A stretch of 64,000 nt of DNA from contig JASWHV010000013.1 of assembly GCA_030760725.1 (NCBI GenBank), forward strand, positions 37,048,699 through 37,112,698, given 5' to 3'. Below, piece after piece: positions 1 to 10,338 of the stretch (the first letter of the stretch is position 1; each line of letters opens with the position of its first letter). A program made the position numbers and the translations under genes. This stretch comes from Neostapfia colusana (taxonomy: Eukaryota > Streptophyta > Magnoliopsida > Poales > Poaceae). The notes beneath the pieces are model-generated. The model had not been told where the DNA came from and did not search any database. It saw only the letters and a program-made list of their open reading frames with translations.

Positions 1-1532
1 GTGGGGTCAGGAACGGATGACAACGGCCGGAACGGTGCTCGCACCGGTGACCGTGTCAGACCTCACTTCGGCGACCTCGTTCTCCCTCGACAGTGGATCT
101 TTTGGGCTAGGGTTTGCTCTAAAAGCACCAGTGTCACAGGACAACATTGACCCATAGCACACTCTCCATGAAAACCCCCGGAGAGGGGACCTCACCGGTG
201 ACCCGAGCCCGCAAAACGACGACGGCGACAAAAACTTGGTGTCCTGTATCTCTACTTGATCATTTGAGTGACTAGGTCTTCGGAGAGATGCGCAAGCGTG
301 TTCTGGTGATACTCTAAGCTCATCTAGCGTGGAGCTACCCAGAGCATGACAAATTTCCCCGAAGAGTTCTCGGGTTTCTAAAGAACCACCGCCGCCAAAC
401 ATCCAAATACTTGGTGCTGAAGCTAAGAAGGTAGGAACTGGTTGGAGGGAAGGAAGAAGGGTTCCTCACACACCTCAGGACCCTTTTGTTTGATCGGAAA
501 AGGCTGTAAATCCGTCGGACGACAGTGCGGCGCAGATGTGATCAACACCTGGACTCCGAAGGAAAATCCAGCTCGTAGGAGCCAACCACAGGTGCTGGCG
601 TCTACTTGAGGCTTCGGAGAGCAGGAGAGGGACCTGGCACAACGTTCTCGCAGCTCAGTCGCGTGAGAGGCACGCCGAGCTTGCCGGGTGCCGATGAGCC
701 GAAAGGTTCTTCCACCAGAGGGGTTTGTGTCCGCGAGTGTTCGAGCAGAGCGTGGAGAAGCTGTGGTGTGACAGGGATAAGAGCGGATGATGCACTCGAC
801 GGCCGCTTTGAGCACCCACGCGCATGAACCAACGTCAGGAGCAGCGAGGAAGCAGCTCGGTGGAAACGTTGGCCGGCGGAATTAGTCGGGAGCTGCCGCC
901 CGCGCGTGGACAGCCGAGGGAAAACAGGGATTTTTGCCTCTGTGGTGACTGACCAGTGGGCCCCCTCCCACCTAATGCTCCTTTGATATTTTCTCATTTG
1001 TCTCCAAATTAACTCCTTTGCTTCCTCCCAAAGTAATGGTTTGAAAAGTAGAATTCAAAATAATTTGAATGCTAGTGTGAAGTTTGAATGGTGTTTGGTC
1101 ATTTGAATTTGAAATGGAATTTGAATCCTCCATTTTGTATTGTCCCCAAAAACATAGCAAACCAACTCCAATGTTTTCAATTTTTGGCATGGCTGCTAAT
1201 TCAAATGTGGATAACACATTTGTGGACCCAAATTTGCAAATTGAGGAGATTGGAATTTGAAATTGAATTTGAAATTCAGATTAGAGGGCTTCCTCTTTTA
1301 ATCCCAAAAAAATACTAAAACTCCTCCAAATGAGCTGAAATTTGGAAGGGTGAATATTTGGACTATGAAGATCCAAGCTATGAATTTAGATCTCCATGTT
1401 TGGAAGTTTTTGGGAAGTCTAAATCCTCACTTTGAACATACACCGTTGTAATTCAAAGTTTTAATTCCCCTCATTTTTCCTAAGTGTACATAAGCTGAAT
1501 TTTTCTTGCTACCACTTTTTGGGGATTTTACC
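1..1532 (-). repeat. Element A 3' LTR, U3 side (partial)
   Basis: The LTR starts (minus strand) next to the purine tract with GGTAAAATCCCC. The usual TG is mutated to GG. It runs leftward off the window. The first 570 bases (960-1530) are AT-rich with many TTTGAATT motifs; positions 1-960 are GC-rich and hold several chance open frames on both strands that I do not consider genes. The opposite LTR of A shows only its 3' end, so the two copies cannot be aligned here. Confidence 0.7.
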
Positions 1533-1545
1533 TCCCCCCTTAAAA
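1533..1545 (-). other. Element A polypurine tract
   Basis: On the minus strand this reads TTTTTAAGGGGGGAGG, directly between the end of pol and the LTR start. It is the plus-strand primer of reverse transcription. The preceding GGGATGAGATT motif is shared with the tracts of C, D and G. Confidence 0.8.
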
Positions 1546-1590
1546 AGAATCTCATCCCGAGATTCCAAAGGAAAAGCAAGTGGGGAAACT

Positions 1591-4500
1591 TTACCGGGTA
1601 TATGATGATAGCAAGTCCGGATAATTCACTTGTAGATAGTCCTCACTTTCCCATGTCGCCTCATCAGCGGTATGGTTACTCCACAAGACCTTGTAGAACC
1701 AGAAGGTCCGGTTTCTTGTGGCGCGAGTCTTTTCATGGATAACCTGGATTGGATACTCCGTGTACGTGAGGTCCGGTTGAAGAACTTCTATGTCTTAAGT
1801 GCGGATTTCAGCGGAGAGTTTGAGGCACTTCCTCAGCTTAGAGATGTGGAAGACATTGTGAATTCCTGCGAGTGACGCTGATAAATCCAAGCGATAGGCC
1901 ATGGGTCCGCATCTTTCAATGACGGCGAACGGACCAATGAACCGCGACGCAAGTTTACCCTTCACTCCGAAACGATGAACTCCCTTCATCGGAGACACAC
2001 GGACATAAACCTGGTCTCCGATGTCGAAGTGGAGAGGGCGACGTCTTTTATCCGCATAACTTTTCTGACAAGATTGAGAAGCCTTGAGATTGGCTTGTAT
2101 TACTCGCACTCGTTCTTCAGCCTCATTCACAAGTTCAATGCCGTAGATAACTCGCTCGCCGGACTCGCACCAGTTGAGAGGTGTGCGGCATTTCCGGCCG
2201 TAGAGAGCTTCATACGGCGCCATCTTGATGCTAGCTTGATAGCCATTTTTGTAAGAAAACTCTGCCAATGGCAAATGATCGTCCCAATTCTTGCCGTGGT
2301 GGATGGCACAAGCGCATAGCATGTCTTCAAGCACTTGATTCACCCGTTCAGTTTGACCATCCATCTGCGGGTGATACGCGGAGCTTCGGATCAGTTTGGT
2401 CCCCAACGACGCGTTCAGCTGTTCCCAAAACCAAGAGACGAACAGCGCACCATGATCTGAAATAATGGAGCGGGGAGCACCGTGCAAGCACAAGATCCTT
2501 GCAATATACAGCTCCGCATATTGCTTGGCCACGTACTTTGTATGTACGGGGTTAAAATGAGCCGACTTGGTTAGTCGATCGACTGTTACCCAAATCGAGT
2601 CATGCTTGTGAGACGTGAGAGGTAAACAAACAATGAAGTCCATGCTGATATCCTCCCACTTCCAAGCTGGAATGTTCAATGGTTGCAGCTGTCCGGCTTT
2701 ATGCATATGGTCGGCTTTCACACGCCGACACGTATCACATTCGGATACGTACTTTGCGATTTCTCTTTTCATCCGTGTCCACCAAAACCTGGTTTTCAGA
2801 TCCTGGTACATCTTGTTGCTGCCCGGATGAATAGAATACTTGGATAAATGAGCTTCATCCAAGATTTTCTTCCGAAGCTTCATATCATGGGGTACCACTA
2901 TACGATCTTTAAACAATAGAGTGTCGTGTTCATCCCTTCGGAAGCATTTCACCTCGCCATTCTCCATCCTTCTCCGATTGTGCGACATTCCCATGTCTTT
3001 CTTCTAGGCTTCCAAAATTTCCTCTCGTATTGTAGGGACGAGAGCAAGATTATACAATGCCCCATGCAGAACCATGTACAGACTCGGCTCTTCTTCAATT
3101 GGGGTGATGGACAGACTGTTGACATGGGATTTGCGGCTTAAGGCATCAGAAACCACGTTTGCCTTCCCGGGATGGTAATGAATCTCGATTTCATAGTCTT
3201 TAATCAATTCTAACCATCTCCGTTGCCGCATATTCAACTCCTTTTGAGTGAATATATACTTCAAACTTCTGTGGTTGGTGTAGAGGTGCACTAAGTTCCC
3301 AAGCAAATAGTGCCTCCACATTTTCAAGGCTAACACCACAGCAGCGAGCTCAAGATCATGAGTCGGATAGTGCTGCTCGTGGTTAGGGAGTTGACGTGAG
3401 CCATAGGAGACCACTCTTCCTCCTTGCATCAATACACAGCCAAGCCCGATACCAGACGCATCACAGTATACATCAAAGGGCTTGGTTATATCCGGTTGAG
3501 CTAACACCGGGGCTGTTGTAAGATGCTTCGCTAATGCTTGGAAAGCTTCTTCACAAGCTGAGCTCCAAACATATTTGATCCCCTTCTTCAACAGTTCAGT
3601 CATCGGCTTAGCAAGCTTGGAGAAGTTTGGTATGAATCTCCGATAATATCCTGCTAACCCGAGGAAACTCCTGACTTCGTGGACTGATGTGGGGGACTTC
3701 CATTTCAGCACTTGTTCGATTTTGCTTGGATCAACTGCAATGCCTTCTGCAGAAATAATGTGACCAAGGAATGGCACTTGGCTGATCCAAAATTCGCACT
3801 TGCTGAACTTGGTGTAAAGCTTATGATCTCGCAATCGTTGAAGCACGATATGCAAGTGTTTGGCGTGTTCTTCCTCCGACTTGGAGTAGACCAAGATGTC
3901 ATCTATGAACACCACCACAAACTTGTCCAACTTCGGTATGAACACTGAGATCATAAGATACATGAAGTGTGCCGGGGCATTGGTGAGACCAAAGGACATG
4001 ACGAGGTATTCATACAACCCATATCTCGTCGAGAAGGCCGTCTTCGTAATATCCTCCGCTCGGATCTTGATTTGGTGATATCTGGAGCGAAGATTCATCT
4101 TTGAAAATACAGTCGCACCCAGAAGTTGATCGAATAAGATATCGATGCGGGGCAGTGGATATTTATTCTTTATAGTAACGGTGTTGAGAGGTCGGTAGTC
4201 CACACACAACCTCAAGGTTTCATCCTTTTTCTTCACAAACAGCGCCGAGCATCCCCATGGCGAGGAACTCGGTCGAATAAAACCCTTCTTCATTAAATCA
4301 TTGAGCTGCTCCTTTAATTCAGCTAGCTCATTCAGAGCCATCTTGTATGGTCTTCGATATATCGGCGTTGTTTTGGGTACAAGTTCGATCTTGAACTCGA
4401 CTTCTCTTTCGGGTGGCATGCCCGGAAGATCATTCGGAAAGACATCAGGGTATTCACGGACCACACAAATATCCTCATGTTTTGTGGCTTCCATGTGATA

Positions 4501-4670
4501 TGTGGCTGGAGCTTCTTGAACCGAATGGTCAAGAATAAGAACATGTGGTTCATGAAGTAGAGAGTTTAAATGAACCACATGTGGAATGATGTCAAGAACA
4601 GCACCATGGCGGTGTAGCCATGACATTCCTAAAATGACATCAAGTTTTTGACCCTCTACATGATTAGAGA
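1591..4670 (-). pseudogene. pol: Element A pol (PR end, RT, RNase H, integrase, chromodomain), broken
   Basis: The minus-strand frame encodes the end of protease, reverse transcriptase with the FIDDILVY catalytic motif, RNase H (VYCDASGIGLGCVL), a tether ending in NVVSDALSRK, integrase with an H-H-C-C zinc finger, and a C-terminal chromodomain (FYKVLWSNHTADEATWE). Integrase acidic residues appear in MDFIVCLP, IISDHGALF and the HPQMDGQTE stretch. Three lesions are visible: a frame break against the protease part near 4656-4690, a TAG at 3004-3006 where relatives read glutamine, and a TAA at 1795-1797 before the chromodomain. The true end is the TAA at 1591-1593. Several substitutions at normally fixed positions (for example DRG to DHG) show decay. 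It is closely related to D and C and more distant from B. Confidence 0.9.
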
Positions 4671-5634
4671 AGTTGGATATAGATTCCCACCCAATTGTAA
4701 TGGTGCTCTATGGACCATCTTATCAGCTGTTATTTTCCCACCCAGAGAGCATATCAAGTATGAACTATTTGATGGAATAACAGGCAGTCGATATTTAATA
4801 ACATAAGACTGACTTATGAAATTATGGGTGGCACCGGAGTCAAAAAGTATGACTACGGGATGATCTAAGTAAGAAAACGTACCCGCGAGGACGGGTTCAC
4901 CTTCCGGCATGTATTCGATAGCTAAGTGGTGGACGTTGCCGGGTTTTGGTGCTGGTTTCTTGGGCTGATTACGGGGCTGATTAGCACCCTGATACGGTGC
5001 TGCACCCCTGCCCTGTCGCGGTTCGGGGCAGTCCCTCGAAATATGCCCGACATGGCCACACGTGAAGCACGTTGTAAGGTGTCGGGGTCCCTCCGACTTG
5101 AGGATGGAATCCCGGTGCACGCTGTTGGAACTGAGGCGCACGCAGTACAATCCTTTGCTGCTGCTGCTGTTGCTGTGGTGGATACGTTGGTCGGAAGCCC
5201 GGCGCATTATATTGACGACCGCGGAACTGAGGCGGTCGCGCCGGTGGCTGCCATCTCTGACCGGATGGTGAGCGATACACCACACGGTATTTTTGTTGCG
5301 TCCCACCACTGCTGCTCATCAGTGTGCTGCGTTTCCTCTTATCAGAACCGCGCTCACGCTGAGCATTCTCTTGTAAAATTGCGGCATTAACAAGGTCGTT
5401 GATTGTGCCGCGGTTGCTTTGGGCGAGATGGACCTTCATCTTGGAATTCTTGCTCCGGAAGAACGCGTTGCGCTTGTCGCCTTCCGTTCCCACAAATCCT
5501 GGTGCATACTGCGCCAGTCGGTTGAACAACCTGGAGTACTCATGAGCACTCCTCTCGCCCTGTTGTAGCCCCAGGAACACCTGGAGCTTGCTTTCCATAA
5601 CACCGCGAGGTATGTGATAGGCGCGGAACGCCTC
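4656..5634 (-). pseudogene. gag: Element A gag C-terminal half and protease, broken
   Basis: The frame resumes from the part at 31241-31739 with AYHIPRGVMESK, in the capsid-like retrotransposon gag domain. It is followed by a Gln/Pro-rich linker, a zinc knuckle CFTCGHVGHISRDC (CX2CX4HX4C) and the aspartic protease motif LFDSGATHNF. A frameshift near 5075, just before the knuckle, splits gag from protease, and another break near 4656 separates protease from RT. The product would package RNA and process the polyprotein. The left end of gag is interrupted exactly at the target site of element B (5630-5634). Confidence 0.88.
5630..5634. other. Target-site duplication of element B, left copy (GCCTC)
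   Basis: GCCTC precedes the TGTAACACC start of B and recurs at 31241-31245 directly after the terminal CA. Five bases is the standard Ty3/gypsy duplication length. Removing B and one copy rejoins A's gag in frame. Confidence 0.95.
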
Positions 5635-6028
5635 TGTAACACCCCAAAACCTGTTAAGAGGGGAATTTAAAAACTTTTGGACGTATTGCATGTGGTGCAG
5701 AAATTCAAATTCAAATTGCAATTCAAATTAAACTCAAAACAGAAAAGAAAAAGAAAAAGAAAAAGAAAAAACAAACCCCCCCGGCCAGTGGGCCGAAACC
5801 CACCAGCCGGCCCACCTCACCCCCGCGCCAGCCCGCAGCCGCGCGCCCCGTTTTCTTCTCACTGACGTGTGGGGCCCGCCATCTTCTTCCTCCTCGCGCG
5901 CGCGCTCGGCCGACCGAGACTCCTCTCTCCTCCGAATCGAAACCACCACGGATACTCGCGTATCCCAGCTGAATTTCAGTTCTGGACGACGCAAACTCGA
6001 TCACAACCGAACGCCGCCCTCCACCGGC

Positions 6029-6036
6029 TATATAAA
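6029..6036 (+). promoter_or_regulatory. TATA box of element B LTR
   Basis: TATATAAA lies in a GC-rich context (CCGGC-TATATAAA-CACCGG) and is conserved in the 3' LTR at 28201-28208. Transcription would be expected to start roughly 25-35 bases downstream, defining U3/R. Confidence 0.7.
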
Positions 6037-7587
6037 CACCGGCATCGTCCCGATTTTCACCCGCGATCGGCTGTTTTTCCTCCCGGTGAGAACCGAAGCT
6101 CCGATCACCGTTTTCTCTCGATCTTTGCTCGGGTTCTCTGATCTAACGCGCCAATCGTGTTCCACCGCCTCCGTGGAATCACGCAGGTGCAGGAAACTCG
6201 GTGGTTTGCGCTTCAAACACAGCGCCGACGAGCATCGCCGTGAATTCACCTCGGACCTCGTCACCGACTGCCTTCCAGGACCTCCGAGCTCAAGAAAAAC
6301 CCCGAGGTGAGATCCCCGACCTCCCCTCTACCGATCTATGCCATGAAATCCCAGTTTTAGGAAGAATTGATGAATATCCGAAGTATTCCAGCAAGATCGC
6401 CGCCTCCCGCCGCCGCGCGCCGCCCGCGCTCGATCAGAGCGACGTGGCCGCTTGTGAGCCGTCTATTTTAAATCGCACGGTAGAATTGAAATTCCCGCGT
6501 ACCGGTTCGACGTTATAATCTCAGCCGTCTGTTTTAAATCGGACGGTCCACGTCGGCCCCGCGTTATAAAGGCCGGGATTCTTACGCGCTACCCCCTGGG
6601 GATCTCGGAAAATACGAGCTAGCCCTGGAAACTTTTGATCTAGCCCATGGAACTTCAGAAATTCATGTAAATTCAATTAAAAATCAGTTTTAACCCCTGG
6701 ACTTAATAAAAATTAGGAAAACCCCTCTGTTATGTGTAGTTAGACCCCTGGAAATTTATGAAATAATATAATAGACCCTGTAGTGGGGTGAGTTTATCTT
6801 TTTAACCCTATATGATATTAAATTTAGGAATTTGAATATGTGATTAGTATTTAAAATTTGGAAGATGGGACAAACACATTGTAAATTCAAATTTAAACTC
6901 CCATAGCACTCGGAAAACTTTGGAGTGAGTTAAAAATAGATTTTAAGCTGAAATGAATCTGTCTAATTGATTATTCACATTTATTAGTTATAGGGACACA
7001 TTTTTAGGTTAGAGAATAATTCTGAAAATTGGTAAAATAAATGTAAAATAGTTCACATCAGAGGAGAAGTTCAAAAATATATTATTTAATATTTTAGATC
7101 AGAACCTATGCTGTTTAGATGATGTGTCTTACTATTTTCATAATAAAGTTCACAATTAGGTATAGAAAATAAATCTTAAAATATAGGAAAATAGGTATGC
7201 ATAACTAGAAAATGATAAATGAAGTCTCCAAATCCAAAGATTTCAGTTTAGGATTTGGTAGAAGATCTGAAAACCCATTTGGAGTAGGAAAATACCTTCC
7301 ATGCATACTTGGTAGCTAAGATGTGTATCAAATGACTATAAGGAATTCGTTCAAATTGGAAATTCATATATAGTGTGCAAACATAAATCTGAATACAAAA
7401 GTTAGAAATCGTATGCACATGTTTAAAAGTGCATGTAAGCCCAAAATCAACACACATAGAGTAACCACAACACATAGAAATATGAATGACTTTCATAGAT
7501 GTGAATGTGTGGTTTGTATGAAGTGAAAGTGTGAACTATGTCTTATGGATTGTTGTTTTCTTTTGCTATGTGTGTTGGCATGAATAG

Positions 7588-7656
7588 AACCTGCCCCAGA
7601 GCAAGTTCTTCCCTTCCAAGAACAAGATTTTCCATTCCCAGAGAAGCAGGAAGAAG
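7588..7656 (+). other. Candidate LTR-embedded coding exon 2, element B 5' LTR
   Basis: Preceded by ...GAATAG and followed by the splice-donor-like AAG|GCAAGT. Read with two bases completing a split codon, it encodes an acidic, Gln/Pro-rich stretch beginning PAPEQVLPFQEQDF and ending EEKQ-type residues (EKQEE) before a phase-1 break. The 3' LTR copy is at 29773-29841. The same exon position, phase and GC donor occur in C and D. Splicing is inferred, not observed. Confidence 0.5.
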
Positions 7657-8727
7657 GCAAGTGTCCTTGACCACTTTGATCCTATGCTAGGATGTGTAGA
7701 TATAATTAATTGCATTGTCAATTGAAATAAGAAACCCATGCTAGGAAGTTTCCCTAGAATTGCATTATCTTGTTTTCCTTGTAGCTTGGTTTGGGATTTA
7801 TTTTATCATATCATTTATTTATATGCTTCTGCTTAGCCATGCTTAGAATGGGGTAATTGGGATATGAGATCATCAATTTATTTACCTTATTCTTGAATGA
7901 GATATTATGAGTTATGTAGAGGTAGTGATCAAGGCAAGTTGGATGATCTGGTTGGTGCTGGATGCACGAGACTCGGGTTTGTGTTTAGTACTTGCTTGGA
8001 TCCTAAGGACCGGTTCATGGAGCATGTAACCTGGCTTTACCGTGCCAACCACATGCTGAGATGGGGCAGCTTGGCCAATTAATTAGGTGTATTCCTGGCG
8101 TAGTATGGATGTGTTGGATGGTGCGGGGAATAGGTGTCAGCTGGACTACCATATGAACCGCAAGGCTCAAGAGGGGGCCACTGCAGCGGGGTTGGAGCCT
8201 CTTGTATGCTGTTAGGGGTGAAACCTCAGTGGGTCTACGCTTCGTAGTGATCTCCTGGCTACACACCTGGGAAGTGTGAATGTGGTTCGTGGCCACTGGC
8301 ATAATGGAGGTTCTTTTAGTCCACCCGGCAACGGGGGATGAAATCACTACATGTGGGTACAGTGGTGCAAACTCTGCAGAGTCAAAAACTGTCATGACAG
8401 CCGTGCTCACGGTCAAGAGCGGCTTGGACTTATTCATGATTAGAGGATGATGACTTTGGAAGTTGTTGATGTTAAGCGGGGAGCTTAACATTGGAAATGA
8501 TGTTATGGTTATTTGATTATGATGATGGGATGGGAGATTGGGACCATTTCACCTATGTAGTAATGTAGGTGCTTAATAAGCTAAGATGGTAGGCAATAAT
8601 TGCGTAGTGCTTCAACCATGTGTTCAACCTCTCCTTGTTCTAGCCATGCATGACATAACTTTCCCACACCTGCTGAGTACCAATGGTACTCAAACTTGCA
8701 TTTTTGTTGGTTTAAATTGCTGCTCAG

Positions 8728-8786
8728 GTCAAGAGAATGATGTGGTGTTCAATGACCAAGACTTCAGACCCGAAGAAGGATTCTAG
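8728..8786 (+). other. Candidate LTR-embedded terminal exon, element B 5' LTR
   Basis: Begins after the acceptor-like TGCTCAG and in phase 1 reads GQENDVVFNDQDFRPEEGF followed by TAG at 8784-8786. The 3' LTR copy (30938-30993) is one whole codon shorter and still open to the same stop. A poly(A) signal AATAAA follows at 8932-8937. Confidence 0.5.
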
Positions 8787-8931
8787 GTTCATGGAGTCCC
8801 CCGGGCAACGCCTGTGACGGAGCCCACAAGATTTATAGTCCGCTGCTATTTTATTTACTTGTGATGAACTTATTATCGTCCATCGAGACATATGTTATGT
8901 AAGACTTATTTATATTCGACACCTGGCTTGT

Positions 8932-8937
8932 AATAAA
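8932..8937 (+). terminator. AATAAA poly(A) signal in B LTR
   Basis: AATAAA about 95 bases before the LTR end, in TTGTAATAAATGATG. It is also present in the 3' copy, where it would serve to end the genomic RNA. Confidence 0.5.
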
Positions 8938-9035
8938 TGATGCTTCACTATTTGTCATCACATGTATGAGAAAATGATCTTGGCATACATGTGATATTCA
9001 CTCGATTGTTCTTCGGAGAAACCGGGTGACAGAAG

Positions 9036-9047
9036 TGGTATCAGAGC
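9036..9047 (+). other. Primer-binding site of element B (initiator tRNA-Met)
   Basis: TGGTATCAGAGC begins four bases after the LTR end. It matches the 3' end complement of plant initiator tRNA-Met and primes minus-strand synthesis. Confidence 0.93.
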
Positions 9048-9249
9048 CAAGGTTGCCCGTAGGAACGTGGACCTAGGTAGAAATGGACGTAGTTAAGGAC
9101 CCTATTTTCTTAAAAACTATTTTACAAAGGTGTGGGTTGAAAAGTGTTATTTAATGGGCCACTTTATTCATCTTCCCCCATCTTTTATTCAAAATAGGAT
9201 TTTTGTTTAAAATCTTATCTAACTTAATTTTATATGCTTTATGTTTTAG

Positions 9250-10056
9250 ATGGTTTGCATGATCCGCACCGCCCGCAAGTCCACCGGAGGGAGAGTTCCC
9301 GTAGTTGCCCTTGCCCTGAGAGAGGAGAGCCATCCGGTGACATATCTCTCCTACGGATTAGCAGTAGGAGGCTTGTTGCGCCGTCTTCGACGCATGCTCC
9401 AAGCCGCCGGCAATACAGGCAAGCTAATCATACACTATAGCTCCATCCGGACTATCCGTGAGAAGAGGGAAGAATGGAGTTCAGAAATGAGGATTATCCA
9501 TGAAAATCAGCTGCTTAAGATCCACCCCTCTCCAGCTTTTTGAGCGACACAAGTCGATGCGGAGAAGGATGTCACCTGGGAGGCCATCACCAGCCAGAGT
9601 CACATCTACCGTCGCCACCTGGACAGGACTGAGTACATGTATGTTCTCCAGCGTGAGAGTGGTACGACAGAGTACAAGTACCCGCCAGTGCAGCAAGGGA
9701 CTTCCCATGAGCACATGGACCTGTGCTTGGAGGATGCTGCTATGCTCAGCACTCGACTGCAGGAGTGTCAGTAGGAGCTTCAGGATGTTCATGACACCCT
9801 GAAGGAGACCGAGGCGTTGCTTCGAGCCAGCTTGAGGGCGAGAGAAAGAGGAGATGGGAATGAACTGTGTGTCACCGTAAATGACACATGGACTCTGACT
9901 CCCCAGATCGCCGGGCGATCAGGCGTCGTCGCACTTCTCCACCAGCAGCCTCCCCATCCAAAGCGGAGTCAGAAGGCAGCCGCAATAATGAGGAAGATCC
10001 CGAGGAGCCAGCTCAGTGATACGAGTCATGTAGAGTTCTTCCCCATAGTTCAGTAG
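9250..10056 (+). pseudogene. Element B ORF0 upstream of gag, histone-H3-tail-like N-terminus
   Basis: One frame runs from ATG 9250 to the stop at 10054-10056, about 268 codons, interrupted only by TGA at 9541-9543 and TAG at 9772-9774; the reading is sensible on both sides of each. Residues 7-14 are TARKSTGG, identical to histone H3 T6-G13 and at the same distance from the initiator Met. The ungapped alignment continues with identities at H3 P16, L20 and A21. The middle holds WEAITSQSHIYRRHLDRTEY. Downstream, EDAAMLSTRLQECQ and ELQDVHDTLKETEALL look like a coiled coil. I recall that some rice gypsy elements (RIRE3, RIRE8) have an extra frame before gag, so an ORF0 here is plausible. Function is unknown; chromatin mimicry is inference. 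It lies between the primer site and gag. Confidence 0.65.
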
Positions 10057-10338
10057 GTTATCGAGTAGGCGAGTCAATACCTTAGTTAATAGTGTGTTAA
10101 TGTGTGGTGTGTGACGTAAGTTGTGGAAGCCATGAGCATTGTCCACAACCTCGTTTTCAGGTTGTTTTGCTTTGATGTGTGAACCCCTATGAAATTAATA
10201 GTGCATTTATTTTTGTGTGAGACATGAACCCTCAGAAAAATATAAATACAACAAGGCCTCAACATTACAAGTGTAAACAAGTAAAATTGGTAAGATAATA
10301 CGTAATGCTTTAAATTGACATTTGGTTGATCATGATAG
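10057..10338 (+). other. Element B spacer between ORF0 and gag
   Basis: Non-coding, moderately AT-rich leader between the end of ORF0 and the gag ATG. I see no frame or motif in it. The 5' part of the leader (9048-9249) is likewise non-coding apart from the primer site. Confidence 0.6.

Larger units (their letters stand above)
5635..9031 (+). repeat. Element B 5' LTR (3397 bp)
   Basis: Starts TGTAACACCC and ends GGGTGACA. The first third holds an AAAAAG-rich purine stretch (5741-5771) and a GC-rich segment with a TATA box; the rest is AT-rich. Compared with the 3' copy it has an 18-base slippage expansion of ATTCAAATT near 5706-5724, lacks about 24 bases near 8238, and has a 2-base deletion at its end (GGGTGACA versus GGGTGTGACA). 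Candidate coding exons lie at 7588-7656 and 8728-8786. Confidence 0.95.

Noticed and set aside
5741..5771. AAAAAG repeat as a functional purine tract
   Set aside because: It is inside the LTR, present in both copies with length variation, and is best read as a microsatellite.
5867..6310. 147-codon Ser/Arg-rich frame in B LTR (also 28039-28482)
   Set aside because: It spans the TATA box and the promoter, so it would not be on the LTR transcript. The composition is that of GC-rich DNA read in any frame.
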